A stretch of DNA of 64,000 nucleotides, taken from positions 2,046,001-2,110,000 of the forward strand of contig NZ_CP061281.1 of NCBI RefSeq assembly GCF_014621695.1, written 5' to 3'. The DNA is from Streptomyces xanthii (GTDB lineage: Bacteria > Actinomycetota > Actinomycetes > Streptomycetales > Streptomycetaceae). The position numbers and the translations under genes were made by a program. The notes beneath the pieces were generated by a model that was not told the origin of the DNA, made no database searches, and saw only the letters and a program-made list of their open reading frames with translations. This document shows, one piece after another, positions 1 through 8,759 of this stretch. Position 1 is the first letter of the stretch, and every line of letters starts with the position of its first letter.

Positions 1-515
1 CCGCGCACCCCCTTGGCGACCCGGACGACGTAGCTGCGCAGGCGCATGCCGTGCGGGTACTCCTCGCCCGGCACCTGCTCCTGCACCGGCAGGATGGCTT
101 CGAGCTTGCCGATGTCGACCAGCACGTTCTTCGGGTCGCGGCCCTGCTGGACGACGCCCATCACGATGTCGCCCTCGCGGCCGGCGTACTCGCCGAGCGT
201 CGCGTCGTCCTCGGCGTCGCGCAGCCGCTGCAGGATGACCTGCTTGGCGGTCGTGGCGGCGATACGACCGAAGTCCGAGGGCGTGTCGTCGAACTCGCGC
301 GGCTCCTGACCCTCTTCCAGGTCGTCCGCGTCCTCCTTCGCCCAGACCGTCACGTGTCCGCTCTCGCGGTCGAGCTTCACGCGCGCGTGGCGGCGGCTTC
401 CCTCGGTGCGGTGATAGGCGATGAGGAGGGCCGATTCGATCGCCTCGACCAGCAGATCGAAGGAGATCTCCTTCTCCCGGACCAGACCCCGCAGGGCACT
501 CATGTCGATGTCCAC
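1..515 (-). CDS. nusA: Transcription termination/antitermination factor NusA, N-terminal part (cut by window edge)
   Basis: NusA binds RNA polymerase and nascent RNA to modulate pausing, termination and antitermination. About 171 codons are visible. They start at GTG 515 with MDIDMSALRGLVREKEISFD, the conserved N-terminal RNAP-binding domain, and run into an S1-like stretch (GDIVMGVVQQGRDPKNVLVDIG-type). The S1/KH region continues beyond base 1. A second in-frame ATG lies at 503, but the GTG start keeps the usual actinobacterial N-terminus. The gene starts 2 bases after the rimP stop, so the two are probably co-transcribed and translationally coupled, as in the common rimP-nusA-infB operon. 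Identification is firm; only the 5' part is present. Confidence 0.95.
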   Translation of the reverse strand, partial: MDIDMSALRGLVREKEISFDLLVEAIESALLIAYHRTEGSRRHARVKLDRESGHVTVWAKEDADDLEEGQEPREFDDTPSDFGRIAATTAKQVILQRLRDAEDDATLGEYAGREGDIVMGVVQQGRDPKNVLVDIGKLEAILPVQEQVPGEEYPHGMRLRSYVVRVAKGVR

Positions 516-517
516 GG

Positions 518-1027
518 CTACGCCTCCTCTTCGTTCTTGTCTTCGTTCGCGTTCTTGCGGTTGAACTCGACCTGGACCCGCGCCTTGGCGATGTCCGTGA
601 AGCCGAGCCTGCGGGCGGTGGCCTTGCGGCCCTTCACGCCCGGGACCTCCAGGTCGAGACCCTCGTCGTCCACCTGGAGGATGCGCGCGGTCACTTCGCC
701 GCCGTCGGTCAGCGTGAACTTCACGAGGCGGTCCGTCGCGCGGACGTAGTGGCGGTGCTCGGTGAGCGCGCGCTCGGCGCCGGGCGTGCCGACCTCGAGC
801 TCGTACTCTCCGTCGCCCATCACATCGGTCTCGTCGAGCTTCGCCGAGAGCGCGCGGCTCACATCGGCGACGGCGTCCAGATCGGCGCCTTCCTCGGAGT
901 CCACGACGACGCGCAGCACCCGCTTGCGTCCGACCGAGGCCACTTCGATCTCTTCGAGATCGAGCCCCTGTGAGCTGACGAGCGGTTCCAGTAGTTCCCG
1001 CAGCCTCTCGTTCTGGGTGGTGCTCAT
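518..1027 (-). CDS. rimP: Ribosome maturation factor RimP
   Basis: RimP (YlxS/YhbC family) assists late maturation of the 30S subunit in the cytoplasm. The 169-residue product has the two-domain layout of the family. An N-terminal alpha/beta domain contains LEPLVSSQGLDLEEIEV and VLRVVVDSEEGADLDAVADVSRAL. The motif YELEVGTPGAERALTEHRHY resembles the family's conserved SPG-type turn. A C-terminal SH3-like domain follows, with an acidic tail. It starts at ATG 1027 and lies directly upstream of nusA on the same strand, the classical neighbour. The about 200-base gap upstream (1028-1226) separates it from a divergent gene and should hold the operon promoter, but I could not assign clear -35/-10 boxes. 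Confidence 0.94.
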   Translation of the reverse strand: MSTTQNERLRELLEPLVSSQGLDLEEIEVASVGRKRVLRVVVDSEEGADLDAVADVSRALSAKLDETDVMGDGEYELEVGTPGAERALTEHRHYVRATDRLVKFTLTDGGEVTARILQVDDEGLDLEVPGVKGRKATARRLGFTDIAKARVQVEFNRKNANEDKNEEEA

Positions 1028-1226
1028 CCGGGTGACTCCTCGGCCGCGTGTGCTGTTGTGGTCGCTGACAATCCTTGCGCGTCAGGTCAAAGGGTATCCG
1101 GTCCAGGGGGGTGTTGCCGTCCACCGGGCGGGGGCCGAAGGTACGGTGATCTTCGCGTCACCCATCGCTCATACTGCCGAATCGTTTCCGGAGCTCTTTC
1201 CGGTCTTCCCGCCGAGGACGTCCGCC

Positions 1227-1730
1227 GTGCCGCACATCCCCCAGGTCCCGCCCGGGCCACGCCGTAGGACTCTGCTCGCCTCGCTGGCCGGGGCGAGCGC
1301 CCTGCTGACCGCGTGCTCGGGCGGCGGTGACGGCACTGAGGGCGGCAGCGGCGCGCCGTCCGTCTCGCAGGAGCGGCGGATGCGGACGCAGGCGGCGCGG
1401 GACAGCGCGGACCTGCTCGGCCGCTACGACGACGCCCTCACCGCCCGCCCCGGGCTCGCGGGGCGGCTCGGGCCGCTGCGGGCCGAGACCGAGCGGCACG
1501 TGCAGGCGTTCGGCGGGGCGGCCGTGCCGAGCCGGATGGCGGGCGCGCCCGCGCCGACGGCGAGCCCGGTCGCCGAGAAGGACGTCCTCAAGGCGCTCGC
1601 GGCGGCCGAGCGCGAGCTGTCGGACCGGCGTCTGGCCGCGCTCGTGGACGCCCCGGCCGAGCTCGCTCGGCTGCTCGCCTCGGTGGCGGCGGCCGGCGCC
1701 GCGCACGCGTACCTGCTGACGGAAGGCTGA
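1227..1730 (+). CDS. Putative Tat-type lipoprotein, helical ferritin-like partner of DUF4439 gene
   Basis: Predicted exported lipoprotein of about 167 residues. The chosen GTG at 1227 gives MPHIPQVPPGPRRRTLLASL. It has an RRRTLL twin-arginine-like motif, a hydrophobic segment and the lipobox LLTAC, followed by a Gly/Ser linker (SGGGDGTEGG). Upstream in-frame GTGs exist, but they would bury the signal sequence. The mature part is Ala/Arg-rich and helical (SADLLGRYDDALTARPGLAG; AAERELSDRRLAALVDAPAE), with spacing like a ferritin-like bundle. I see no clear metal ligands. It sits 5 bases upstream of a DUF4439 ferritin-like gene and is probably co-expressed with it. Function is unknown; an extracytoplasmic metal or stress role is a guess. 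Confidence 0.72.
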   Translation: MPHIPQVPPGPRRRTLLASLAGASALLTACSGGGDGTEGGSGAPSVSQERRMRTQAARDSADLLGRYDDALTARPGLAGRLGPLRAETERHVQAFGGAAVPSRMAGAPAPTASPVAEKDVLKALAAAERELSDRRLAALVDAPAELARLLASVAAAGAAHAYLLTEG

Positions 1731-1735
1731 CCGGC

Positions 1736-2212
1736 ATGGCGGAGAACGACGGGCTGCTCGCGGCGGTGCAGGCCGCGCTGCGCGCCGAGCACGCGGCGGT
1801 GTACGGGTACGGGGTGGTCGGCGGCCGGATCCGCGAGGGCCGGCGCTCCGAGGCCCGCGCCGCGTACGACGTGCATCGGGCGCGCAGGGACGAACTGCGG
1901 CGCACGGTACGGGACTTGGGCGCGAAGCCGGAGGAGTCCGCCGGGGCGTACGCGCTGCCGTTCCCGGTGCCGGACTCGGCCGCCGCGGCCCGCCTGGCCG
2001 CGGACATCGAGGACAAGGTCGCGGGCGTGTACTCGGATCTCGTACGGGCGTCGAGCGGCGACCGGCGCCGGGGCGCGGCCGATGCGCTGCGGGAGGCGGC
2101 GGTCCGTGCGGTGCGGTGGCGCGGCGGCAGCGTAGCCTTCCCTGGGCTCACCGAACGGGCCGCGGTGCCGTCCGCCTCGGCCTCCGGATCGTCGGTGGCG
2201 CCCGGTACCTGA
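1736..2212 (+). CDS. DUF4439 ferritin-like domain protein
   Basis: 158-residue helical protein. The N-terminal AVQAALRAEHAAVYGYGVVG matches the start of the actinobacterial DUF4439 ferritin-like family: an E-H pair on the first helix, then Tyr-Gly-Tyr. The second helix carries VHRARRDELRRTVRDLG. A Pro-rich loop (ALPFPVPDSAAAAR) precedes two more helices. No signal peptide is seen, so it is probably cytoplasmic, unlike its upstream lipoprotein partner. The start ATG at 1736 follows the partner's stop by 5 bases. The family is named for its fold; no substrate or enzymatic role is established, and I infer none. Confidence 0.78.
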   Translation: MAENDGLLAAVQAALRAEHAAVYGYGVVGGRIREGRRSEARAAYDVHRARRDELRRTVRDLGAKPEESAGAYALPFPVPDSAAAARLAADIEDKVAGVYSDLVRASSGDRRRGAADALREAAVRAVRWRGGSVAFPGLTERAAVPSASASGSSVAPGT

Positions 2213-2240
2213 GCTGTCTTCGGAAGGGAAAGTCTCGCGC

Positions 2241-3143
2241 ATGGCATTCGAACCGCCTTCGCGCCTGGTGAACGCGCTCGGCGAGGTGCGCGACGAGGGG
2301 GCGTCCGCGTGGCTGGCCCGGCTCGGCACCCTGCTGGAGGAGGCGGCGGCCCGGCGCGGGGTCGACGTCGAACGGATCCATCTGCCCGGCGGCCGCAGCA
2401 GCCTGGTCGCGCACGTGCGGACGGCCAAGGGCACCCCGGCGGTGCTGAAGCTGGCGCCCGAGAGGTTCCGCCCGGAGGCGGAGCGCGCGGCGCTGACCCA
2501 CTGGGACGGTCTCGGCGCGGTGCGGCTCCTGGACCCGGGCCCGAGCGACGGCGCGCTGCTCCTGGAGCGGCTGCACCCGGAGGTCTCGGTCCGTACGCTG
2601 CCGGAGGCCAAGGCGCTCCTGGAGGCGGCGGGCACGCTGCGCCGGCTCTGGGTCGATCCGCCGGCGGGCCGCAACTGCGAGACGGTGCCCGAGCGCACGG
2701 GCCGGCAGGCCACGCTGATGCGGGCGACGGTCGACGACTTCCCCGAGGTGGCGCCGCTGGTGGACGCGGCGCTCACGGCCCGGGACGAGCTGGTGGCGGC
2801 GCCGCCGGAGCTGCGGCTGCTGCACGGCACGTTCCGGCAGAGCAAGGTGCTCGCGGGTGAGCGGGTGCCGTGGCTGGCGATCGGCCCGGACCCGGTGGTC
2901 GGCGAGTGCGCCTTCGATCTGGCCCGTCTGGTGCGCGACCGCGTCGAGGACCTGATCGGCTCCCCGTCCGGCCCGGCGATCACCCGGCGGCGTGTGCGCA
3001 AGCTCGCCGAGTCCCTCGACGTGGACCAGGAGCGGCTGCGCGGCTGGACGCTGTTCCGCGCGGTGGAGTCCGGGGTGCGGGCGCTGCGGGTGGGCCGGCC
3101 CGGCGACGCGGAGAACCTGCTGGAGTTCGCGGGCTGGCTCTGA
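2241..3143 (+). CDS. Aminoglycoside/hydroxyurea phosphotransferase-like protein, probable pseudokinase
   Basis: 300-residue protein of the APH(6)/StrB-like fold. The N-lobe contains the nucleotide-binding lysine context AVLKLAPE (Lys70) and the acidic helix with Glu81. The C-lobe contains LRLLHGTFRQSKVLAG and WLAIGPDPVVGECAFDLARL. In active members these read HGDLHxxN and WLAIDPxPxxG. Here the catalytic Asp is Thr197, the metal-binding Asn is Lys202 and the second metal-binding Asp is Gly215. All three key positions are therefore lost while the surrounding fold motifs remain. The ATG at 2241 has the SD GGAAGGG about 10 bases upstream. It follows the DUF4439 gene by 28 bases. A resistance function is unlikely from sequence; a binding or regulatory role is possible. 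Confidence 0.82.
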   Translation: MAFEPPSRLVNALGEVRDEGASAWLARLGTLLEEAAARRGVDVERIHLPGGRSSLVAHVRTAKGTPAVLKLAPERFRPEAERAALTHWDGLGAVRLLDPGPSDGALLLERLHPEVSVRTLPEAKALLEAAGTLRRLWVDPPAGRNCETVPERTGRQATLMRATVDDFPEVAPLVDAALTARDELVAAPPELRLLHGTFRQSKVLAGERVPWLAIGPDPVVGECAFDLARLVRDRVEDLIGSPSGPAITRRRVRKLAESLDVDQERLRGWTLFRAVESGVRALRVGRPGDAENLLEFAGWL

Positions 3144-3146
3144 CCG

Positions 3147-3626
3147 CTACAGGGTCCGGGCGTACGCGACGCAGGGGCGGCCCGAGCGGGTCGTGGTCCC
3201 GATGGCGTGGAAGCCCGTGCGCTGCAGGACGGCGCGGGAGGCGTGGTTCTCCGGTTCGGCCGCGGCGGTGACGCGGGTGAGGTGGTAGTCCTCGCGGGCC
3301 AGGGTGAACAGGCGGCGGACCGCTTCGGTGGCCAGGCCCTTGCCCGTGGCGTGCTCGGCCAGCCGGAAGCCGAGTTCGGCGCTGCCGTCGGCCGGGTCGT
3401 ACAGATTGAAGCGGCCGATGATCTCGCCTTCGGCGGTGACCAGGACGTGCATGTGGGCCGTGCCCTCGGTCTGCTCGGCGAGGTTCGCCGCGTGGCGGGC
3501 GGCGAACTCCTCGAAGTAGGTGTCGCCGCGGTCGGGGACGCTCTGCGCGAAGAACGCGCGGTTGTCGCGTTCGAAGCTGAGCAGGGCGACCGCGTGGTCA
3601 GCTCGCAGGGGCTGCAGTTCGGGCAT
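3147..3626 (-). CDS. GNAT family N-acetyltransferase (RimJ/RimL-like)
   Basis: 159-residue single-domain GNAT enzyme, expected to transfer acetyl from acetyl-CoA to an amine. Visible marks are the N-terminal MPELQPLRADHAVALLSFER, strand 4 VLVTAEGEIIGRFNLYD, and the acetyl-CoA-binding region EHATGKGLATEAVRRLFTLA (Q/RxxGxG/A-type loop). The C-terminal half contains NHASRAVLQRTGFHAIG, typical of the RimJ/RimL branch that often acts on protein N-termini or small amines. It is convergent with the kinase-like gene, whose stop lies 3 bases away. A 33-bp-arm palindromic repeat separates it from proS. Substrate cannot be assigned. Confidence 0.88.
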   Translation of the reverse strand: MPELQPLRADHAVALLSFERDNRAFFAQSVPDRGDTYFEEFAARHAANLAEQTEGTAHMHVLVTAEGEIIGRFNLYDPADGSAELGFRLAEHATGKGLATEAVRRLFTLAREDYHLTRVTAAAEPENHASRAVLQRTGFHAIGTTTRSGRPCVAYARTL

Positions 3627-3701
3627 GGCGCGACCATAGGCTGCGCCGACCGGGCCCGTACACCGAATTGCCGCTGGCGGAGCGTCGACGGCCTCAGCGC
3701 C

Positions 3702-3831
3702 GTCGTGGCTGGTCGCGCAGTTCCCCGCGCCCCTGAAATGCAGACCCTTCGGGTCGCATTTCCCCGATAGAGGCTGAGCGGCGAAGCCGCTCGCCTCCAG
3801 GGGCGCGGGGAACTGCGCGACCAGCCACGAC
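3702..3831. repeat. Dispersed intergenic palindromic element, copy A
   Basis: Two perfect 33-base arms (3702-3734 and 3799-3831) are inverted. Each carries GGCTGGTCGCGCAG followed by TTCCCCGCGCCCCT. The 64-base centre holds two smaller hairpins. One is GAAATGC/GCATTTC enclosing GACCC-TTC-GGGTC (3735-3762). The other is AGCGGC-GAA-GCCGCT near 3777-3791. The element lies between two minus-strand genes, proS and a GNAT gene. The tail CCCGCACCCGGCGACGAA beyond the right arm also recurs at copy E. It could act as a terminator or be a mobile palindromic unit; neither is shown. Confidence 0.9.
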
Positions 3832-3898
3832 GGACCCGCACCCGGCGACGAAAGGGGTCACGCCCCTTCGGAAGCCGCCAGGAACGGTTCCGGCAGGG

Positions 3899-5602
3899 TC
3901 AGGCGGAGGTCAGGCGGGCGACGGCTTCGTCGACCGTCAGCTCCTCGCGCTCGCCCGTGCGGCGGTCCTTGAGCTCGACGATGCCGTCGGCGCTGCGGCG
4001 GCCCGCGACCAGGATCTGCGGGACACCGATGAGCTCGGAGTCGGTGAACTTGACGCCGGGCGAGATGCCGGGGCGGTCGTCGACCAGCACGCGGACACCG
4101 GCGGCGGCCAGCTTGTCGGAGACCTCGAGGGCCAGCTCGGTCTGGAGCGCCTTGCCGGCGGCGACGACGTGGACGTCGGCCGGGGCGATCTCGGCGGGCC
4201 AGACGAGGCCCTTGTCGTCGGCGTGCTGCTCGGCGAGCGCGGCGACGGCACGGGAGACGCCGATGCCGTAGGAGCCCATCGTGACGCGGACCGGCTTGCC
4301 GTTCTGGCCGAGGACGTCGAGCTGGAAGGCGTCGGCGTACTTGCGGCCGAGCTGGAAGATGTGGCCGATCTCGATGGCGCGGTCCAGCTTGAGGCCGGTG
4401 CCGCAGTTGGGGCACGGGTCGCCTTCCTGGACGACCACGACGTCGACGTAGGCGTCGACCTCGAAGTCACGGCCCGCGACGACGTTCTTCGCGTGCGTGC
4501 CTTCCTTGTTGGCGCCGGTGATCCAGGAGGTGCCGGGGGCGACGCGGGGGTCGGCGAGGTACTGGACCTTCTCCAGGCCCTGCGGGCCGACGTAGCCGCG
4601 CACGAGGTCGGGGCGGTCGGTGAAGTCCTCGGCGGTGACCAGCTCGACGGTGGCCGGGGCGAAGTGGGCCTCGACCTTGTCCATGTCGACCTCGCGGTCG
4701 CCGGGGACGCCGACGGCGACGATCTCGCCGTCGACCTTCACGAGGAGGTTCTTGAGGGTGGCGGAGGCCTCGACGCCGAGGTGCGCGGCGAGCGTCTCGA
4801 TGGTGGGGGTGTCCGGGGTGGGGATCTCCTCGAGCGCGGGCACGCCGGCCGCGTCCACGGCCTTCAGCTCGAAGGAGACGGCCTCGGTGTTCGCCGCGTA
4901 CTCACAGTTCGGGCAGTCGGCGAAGGTGTCCTCGCCGGCGGCGGCCGGGGCGAGGAACTCCTCGGACTTGGAGCCGCCCATGGCGCCGGCGGTGGCGGCG
5001 CAGATGCGGTAGTCGAGGCCGAGGCGCTCGAAGATGCGCTGGTAGGCGGCGCGGTGCAGCGCGTAGGACCGGGCCAGGCCCTCGTCCTCCAGGTCGAAGG
5101 AGTAGGAGTCCTTCATCTGGAACTCACGGCCGCGCAGGATGCCGGCGCGGGGGCGGGCCTCGTCGCGGTACTTGGTCTGGATCTGGTAGAGGATCACGGG
5201 CAGGTCCTTGTAGGACGTGCACTGGTCCTTGACGAGCTGGGTGAAGATCTCCTCGTGGGTCGGGCCGAGGAGATAGTCACCGCCCTTGCGGTCGTTGAGG
5301 CGGAACAGCTCGGCGCCGTACTCCTCCCAGCGGCCGGTCGCCTCGTAGGGCTCCTTGGGCAGCAGGGCGGGGAGCAGGACCTCCTGGGCGCCGATGGCGT
5401 CCATCTCCTCGCGGATGACGCGCTCGACGTTGGCGTACACCTTGCGGCCGAGCGGCAGCCAGGACCAGACGCCCGCGGCGGTGCGGCGCACGTAACCGGC
5501 GCGGACGAGGAGCTTGTGGCTCAGCACCTCGGCGTCCGCCGGGTCGTCGCGCAGGGTCTTCACCATCAACCGGGACATGCGCTGGACCTGGACCTTGGCC
5601 AT
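3899..5602 (-). CDS. proS: Prolyl-tRNA synthetase
   Basis: Charges tRNA-Pro with proline. The 567-residue length matches the bacterial-type class II ProRS with an inserted editing domain. The N-terminus is [20 protein letters not shown]. Motif 2 region holds [20 protein letters not shown] followed by DSYSFD. The editing insertion lies about residues 225-400 ([34 protein letters not shown]). The C-terminal anticodon domain contains [20 protein letters not shown] and [15 protein letters not shown]. It starts at ATG 5602. Single-copy housekeeping gene, with a GNAT gene upstream on the same strand. Confidence 0.97.
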   Translation of the reverse strand: MAKVQVQRMSRLMVKTLRDDPADAEVLSHKLLVRAGYVRRTAAGVWSWLPLGRKVYANVERVIREEMDAIGAQEVLLPALLPKEPYEATGRWEEYGAELFRLNDRKGGDYLLGPTHEEIFTQLVKDQCTSYKDLPVILYQIQTKYRDEARPRAGILRGREFQMKDSYSFDLEDEGLARSYALHRAAYQRIFERLGLDYRICAATAGAMGGSKSEEFLAPAAAGEDTFADCPNCEYAANTEAVSFELKAVDAAGVPALEEIPTPDTPTIETLAAHLGVEASATLKNLLVKVDGEIVAVGVPGDREVDMDKVEAHFAPATVELVTAEDFTDRPDLVRGYVGPQGLEKVQYLADPRVAPGTSWITGANKEGTHAKNVVAGRDFEVDAYVDVVVVQEGDPCPNCGTGLKLDRAIEIGHIFQLGRKYADAFQLDVLGQNGKPVRVTMGSYGIGVSRAVAALAEQHADDKGLVWPAEIAPADVHVVAAGKALQTELALEVSDKLAAAGVRVLVDDRPGISPGVKFTDSELIGVPQILVAGRRSADGIVELKDRRTGEREELTVDEAVARLTSA

Positions 5603-5673
5603 GATTTGTGACTCCTGCTGCGAAAGGGTGGTCCCTGGAGGTTAGCCGGGGGCCCGCCGCCGCCGGAAATCGG

Positions 5674-6234
5674 TTAGGTGTTGCGCCGCAGCGGCAGGGG
5701 GGCGCCCATGACCGCGTACGGCTTCGGGGCGCTCGGGAAGACGACCTGGCGGGCGAGGTCCTCGTAGCCGAGGGAGCGGTACAGGCCGCGGGCCGGGCTC
5801 TCGTGGTCGATCGCGGAGAGGATCGAGCGGGGCTGGAGCGCGGTGTCGGTGATCGTGGTGATGAGGGTGCGGCCGATGCCGCGGTTCTGGTAGCCGGGGT
5901 GGACGTGCAGCTCGGTGATGACGAAGGAGTCGTCGAGCCAGTCCTCGGTGCCGCGGGCGCGCAGGTACGGCTCGACGACGGTGGACCACCAGTGCAGGCG
6001 GTCGTTGGGCATGCCGTAGACGAAGCCGACGAGGCGGCCGCTCTCGGTGGTCGCGCCGAGGGCGCGGGCGCCCGGGTAGGTCATGTGCCGCAGCACGATC
6101 TGCCGGCGGACGGCGATCTCGTCGTCGCTGAGTCCGAAGGCGTGGGCCTGGACGGCGAGGGCCTCGTCGACGCGGCTCCTCAGGTCGAGGTGGCCGATGG
6201 TGACGGTGTCGTCCGTGCGGTTCCGGTGCGGCAT
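5674..6234 (-). CDS. GNAT family N-acetyltransferase
   Basis: 186-residue GNAT protein beginning MPHRNRTDDTVTIGHLDLRS at ATG 6234. The acetyl-CoA-binding motif is clear: FVITELHVHPGYQNRGIGRT, with the Q-N-R-G-I-G signature about residue 115. A C-terminal motif follows (HESPARGLYRSLGYEDLARQ). A WW pair in the middle (DRLHWWSTVVEPYLRARG) and VGFVYGMPND are typical of an actinobacterial subgroup of unknown substrate. It sits between proS and the DUF4081-GNAT gene, all on the minus strand, with 29 bases to the latter. Whether it acts on proteins, amino acids or xenobiotics cannot be told. Confidence 0.85.
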   Translation of the reverse strand: MPHRNRTDDTVTIGHLDLRSRVDEALAVQAHAFGLSDDEIAVRRQIVLRHMTYPGARALGATTESGRLVGFVYGMPNDRLHWWSTVVEPYLRARGTEDWLDDSFVITELHVHPGYQNRGIGRTLITTITDTALQPRSILSAIDHESPARGLYRSLGYEDLARQVVFPSAPKPYAVMGAPLPLRRNT

Positions 6235-6263
6235 GCCCGGAGCGTACCCGGGGTGCCGTGCTC

Positions 6264-7112
6264 CTAGAACAGGACGCTCATGAACGCTCCGACCTCCTGG
6301 AATCCCACGCGGCGGTACGCGGCGCGGGCCGGGGTGTTGAAGTCGTTCACGTAGAGGCTGACGACGGGGGCGACGTCGGCGAGCGCGTAGCGCAGGACGG
6401 CCGCCATGCCGGGGGCGGCGAGGCCGCGGCCGCGGTACTCGGGGGCGACCCAGACGCCCTGGATCTGGCAGGCGTCGTCGGTCGCGGCGCCGATCTCGGC
6501 CTTGAAGACGACCTTGCCGTGCTCGTCGAGGCGGGCGAAGGAGCGGCCGGATCCGACCAGTTCGGCGACCCGGGCCTGGTAGAGCAGTCCGCCGTCGCCG
6601 GCCAGCGGGGAGACGCCGACCTCCTCGGTGAACATCGCCACGCACGCCGGCATGATCGTGTCCATCTCGTCCTTGCGGACGCGGCGGACGTACGGGTCCG
6701 GGGTGACGTCGGCGGGCATCCGGTCGGTGACCATGAGCGGCTGGTGGGAGCGGACCTCGCGGGCCGGGCCCCAGCTGGGTTCGAGCAGCTGCCACAGGCG
6801 GGCGGTGGGCTCGGCCGGGCCCACGATGGAGGAGCAGCGGCGGCCGGCGCGGCGGGCGCGGTCGGCGAATCCGCGGACGGCGCGCTCCGTGGCGCAGATC
6901 GGGACGAGGTTGGCGCCCGCGTAGCACAGGGACTGGAGCATGCCGTCCTCGTACCAGCCCCACATCTCTCCGCCGAGCCGCCAGGGGTCGAGGCCGGCGA
7001 TGCGGACGCGGGCCGTCACGAAGGCGTTCGCGACGGGGTCGCGGTCGAGCACGGCGAGGGCGGCGTCCAGGTCACTCGGTTCGAGGACCCGGGTGGTGGT
7101 CTGGGTCAGCAC
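6264..7112 (-). CDS. GNAT acetyltransferase with N-terminal DUF4081 domain (Rv2867c-like)
   Basis: 282-residue two-domain protein. Residues about 10-110 (VLEPSDLDAALAVLDRDPVA through LWQLLEPSWGPAREVR) match the DUF4081 domain. The C-terminal half is a GNAT fold with DDACQIQGVWVAPEYRGRGL and YVNDFNTPARAAYRRVGFQE. In mycobacteria the equivalent gene (Rv2867c) lies immediately downstream of gcpE, rip and dxr; the same order is seen here, so this is a conserved actinobacterial neighbourhood. Substrate is unknown. The 341-base gap to ispG contains a palindromic repeat copy, so it may have its own promoter. Confidence 0.88.
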   Translation of the reverse strand: MLTQTTTRVLEPSDLDAALAVLDRDPVANAFVTARVRIAGLDPWRLGGEMWGWYEDGMLQSLCYAGANLVPICATERAVRGFADRARRAGRRCSSIVGPAEPTARLWQLLEPSWGPAREVRSHQPLMVTDRMPADVTPDPYVRRVRKDEMDTIMPACVAMFTEEVGVSPLAGDGGLLYQARVAELVGSGRSFARLDEHGKVVFKAEIGAATDDACQIQGVWVAPEYRGRGLAAPGMAAVLRYALADVAPVVSLYVNDFNTPARAAYRRVGFQEVGAFMSVLF

Positions 7113-7217
7113 GGGGCCTCATCTTGCTGGGGGTGCGAGGGTCTCCGACTGTACCCGGGGTCTCGGCTGAGCGGGATCCGCCTTCGCGTCCGCCGGGCGT
7201 CCTTGTGTGGCGGGTTC

Positions 7218-7397
7218 GGGCCGGTGGGGGCTGGTCACGCAGTTCCCCGCGCCCCTGGAGATGCGCACTTCGTGCGCGATCTCAGGGGCGCTTGCCGTCG
7301 GGGAAATGCGGCCCGAGGGGTCTGCATTTCAGGGGCGCGGGGCTGTCTCGATGTGCGACTCCGCCGCGGGGCGCGAGAAGCCCCACCGGGCCGCACC
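7218..7397. repeat. Dispersed intergenic palindromic element, copy B (fills most of the 7113-7453 gap)
   Basis: The left arm at 7229-7256 reads GGCTGGTCACGCAG then TTCCCCGCGCCCCT. The right part starts AGGGGCGCGGGGCTGT near 7331 and ends GAAGCCCCACCGG, an arm type different from copy A's. Two hairpin modules lie between the arms. One is GAGAT-GCGCAC-TTC-GTGCGC-ATCTC (7258-7283). The other is GAAATGC-GGCCC-GAG-GGGTC-GCATTTC (7303-7330, one bulged base). I see no gene in this gap. It separates ispG from the downstream GNAT gene. Confidence 0.85.
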
Positions 7398-7453
7398 CGC
7401 CCGCGAGGCAGGACCCCGCAGACGCTGACGCGGCCAGGTCGGCCCGAGCCGGG

Positions 7454-8611
7454 TCAGCCCGCGATGGCTACCGTCGGCTCGCCGGAGGCCACGCCGTCCT
7501 TCTCCATCTGCTCCGCGATCTTGAGGGCTTCCTCGATGAGGGTCTCCACGATCTTGGACTCGGGGACGGTCTTGATGACCTCGCCCTTGACGAAGATCTG
7601 GCCCTTGCCGTTGCCGGAGGCGACGCCGAGGTCGGCCTCGCGGGCCTCGCCCGGACCGTTCACGACGCAGCCCATGACGGCGACGCGGAGCGGGACCTCC
7701 ATGCCGTCGAGGCCGGCCGTGACCTCCTCGGCGAGCTTGTAGACGTCGACCTGGGCGCGTCCGCAGGACGGGCAGGAGACGATCTCCAGGCGGCGGGGCT
7801 TCAGGTTCAGCGACTCCAGGATCTGGTTGCCCACCTTGATCTCCTCGACCGGCGGGGCCGACAGGGAGACGCGGATGGTGTCGCCGATGCCCTCGGAGAG
7901 CAGCGCGCCGAACGCGACGGCGGACTTGATCGTGCCCTGGAACGCGGGACCGGCCTCGGTGACGCCCAGGTGGAGGGGGTAGTCGCACTTCTCGGCGAGC
8001 AGCCGGTACGCGTTGACCATGACCACGGGGTCGTTGTGCTTGACCGAGATCTTGATGTCGCGGAAGCCGTGCTCCTCGAAGAGGGACGCCTCCCAAAGGG
8101 CGGACTCGACGAGCGCCTCGGGGGTGGCCTTGCCGTACTTCTGGAGCAGTCGGCGGTCCAGGGAGCCCGCGTTCACACCGATGCGGATCGGGGTGCCGTG
8201 GTCGTTCGCCGCCTGGGCGATCTCCTTGACCTTGTCGTCGAACTGCTTGATGTTGCCCGGGTTGACCCGGACCGCGGCGCAGCCGGCCTCGATGGCCGCG
8301 AAGACGTACTTCGGCTGGAAGTGGATGTCGGCGATCACGGGGATCTGCGACTTCTGGGCGATGATCGGCAGCGCGTCGGCGTCGTCCTGCGTGGGGCAGG
8401 CCACCCGGACGATCTGGCAGCCGGACGCGGTGAGCTCGGCGATCTGCTGGAGGGTCGCGCCGATGTCGGACGTACGCGTCGTCGTCATCGACTGGACGGA
8501 GACCGGGGCGTCGCCGCCGACGGCCACGGTGCCGACCTGGATCTGCCGGCTCTTGCGCCGCTCGGCGAGCTTGGTCGGTACGTCCGGCATGCCGAGTGAA
8601 ATCGCAGTCAT
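7454..8611 (-). CDS. ispG: 4-hydroxy-3-methylbut-2-enyl diphosphate synthase (flavodoxin/ferredoxin dependent)
   Basis: IspG (GcpE) reduces methylerythritol cyclodiphosphate to HMBPP, the penultimate MEP-pathway step, using a [4Fe-4S] cluster. The 385-residue product has the bacterial TIM-barrel start [20 protein letters not shown] followed by [10 protein letters not shown]. The C-terminal cluster domain carries [20 protein letters not shown] and [17 protein letters not shown], which supply the three cluster cysteines. It starts at ATG 8611. dxr, another MEP enzyme, lies two genes upstream with rseP between them. This order is conserved in actinobacteria. Confidence 0.97.
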   Translation of the reverse strand: MTAISLGMPDVPTKLAERRKSRQIQVGTVAVGGDAPVSVQSMTTTRTSDIGATLQQIAELTASGCQIVRVACPTQDDADALPIIAQKSQIPVIADIHFQPKYVFAAIEAGCAAVRVNPGNIKQFDDKVKEIAQAANDHGTPIRIGVNAGSLDRRLLQKYGKATPEALVESALWEASLFEEHGFRDIKISVKHNDPVVMVNAYRLLAEKCDYPLHLGVTEAGPAFQGTIKSAVAFGALLSEGIGDTIRVSLSAPPVEEIKVGNQILESLNLKPRRLEIVSCPSCGRAQVDVYKLAEEVTAGLDGMEVPLRVAVMGCVVNGPGEAREADLGVASGNGKGQIFVKGEVIKTVPESKIVETLIEEALKIAEQMEKDGVASGEPTVAIAG

Positions 8612-8713
8612 CTGCTGTGCAACCCCAAGGTGTGGATCGAGTCCCAGGTTTCCGAGATTACGTCACCGGCCGGGCCCCCAGCACATCGCGCCCCTTTACA
8701 CCACCCAAAGGTG

Positions 8714-8744
8714 GACGCCCGGGCCCACAGGGGACCCGGGCGTC
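8714..8744. terminator. Hairpin terminator between rseP and ispG
   Basis: A perfect 10-bp stem, GACGCCCGGG paired with CCCGGGCGTC, with an 11-base loop. It lies 16 bases past the rseP stop on the minus strand. No U-tract follows, which is usual for Streptomyces terminators. Confidence 0.72.
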
Positions 8745-8759
8745 ATGAAGCGTGCGTGA

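Noticed and set aside
2241..3143. Aminoglycoside resistance gene
   Set aside because: Catalytic Asp, Asn and metal-binding Asp are all replaced, so resistance activity is unlikely.
3702..3831. Insertion sequence or MITE with transposase
   Set aside because: No ORF in or near the element and no target-site duplication was obvious. Terminal inverted arms alone do not prove transposition; kept only as a repeat.
1424..3841. An 805-codon open frame on the minus strand
   Set aside because: It overlaps three genes with family matches and consists mainly of Arg/Ser/Ala/Pro runs.
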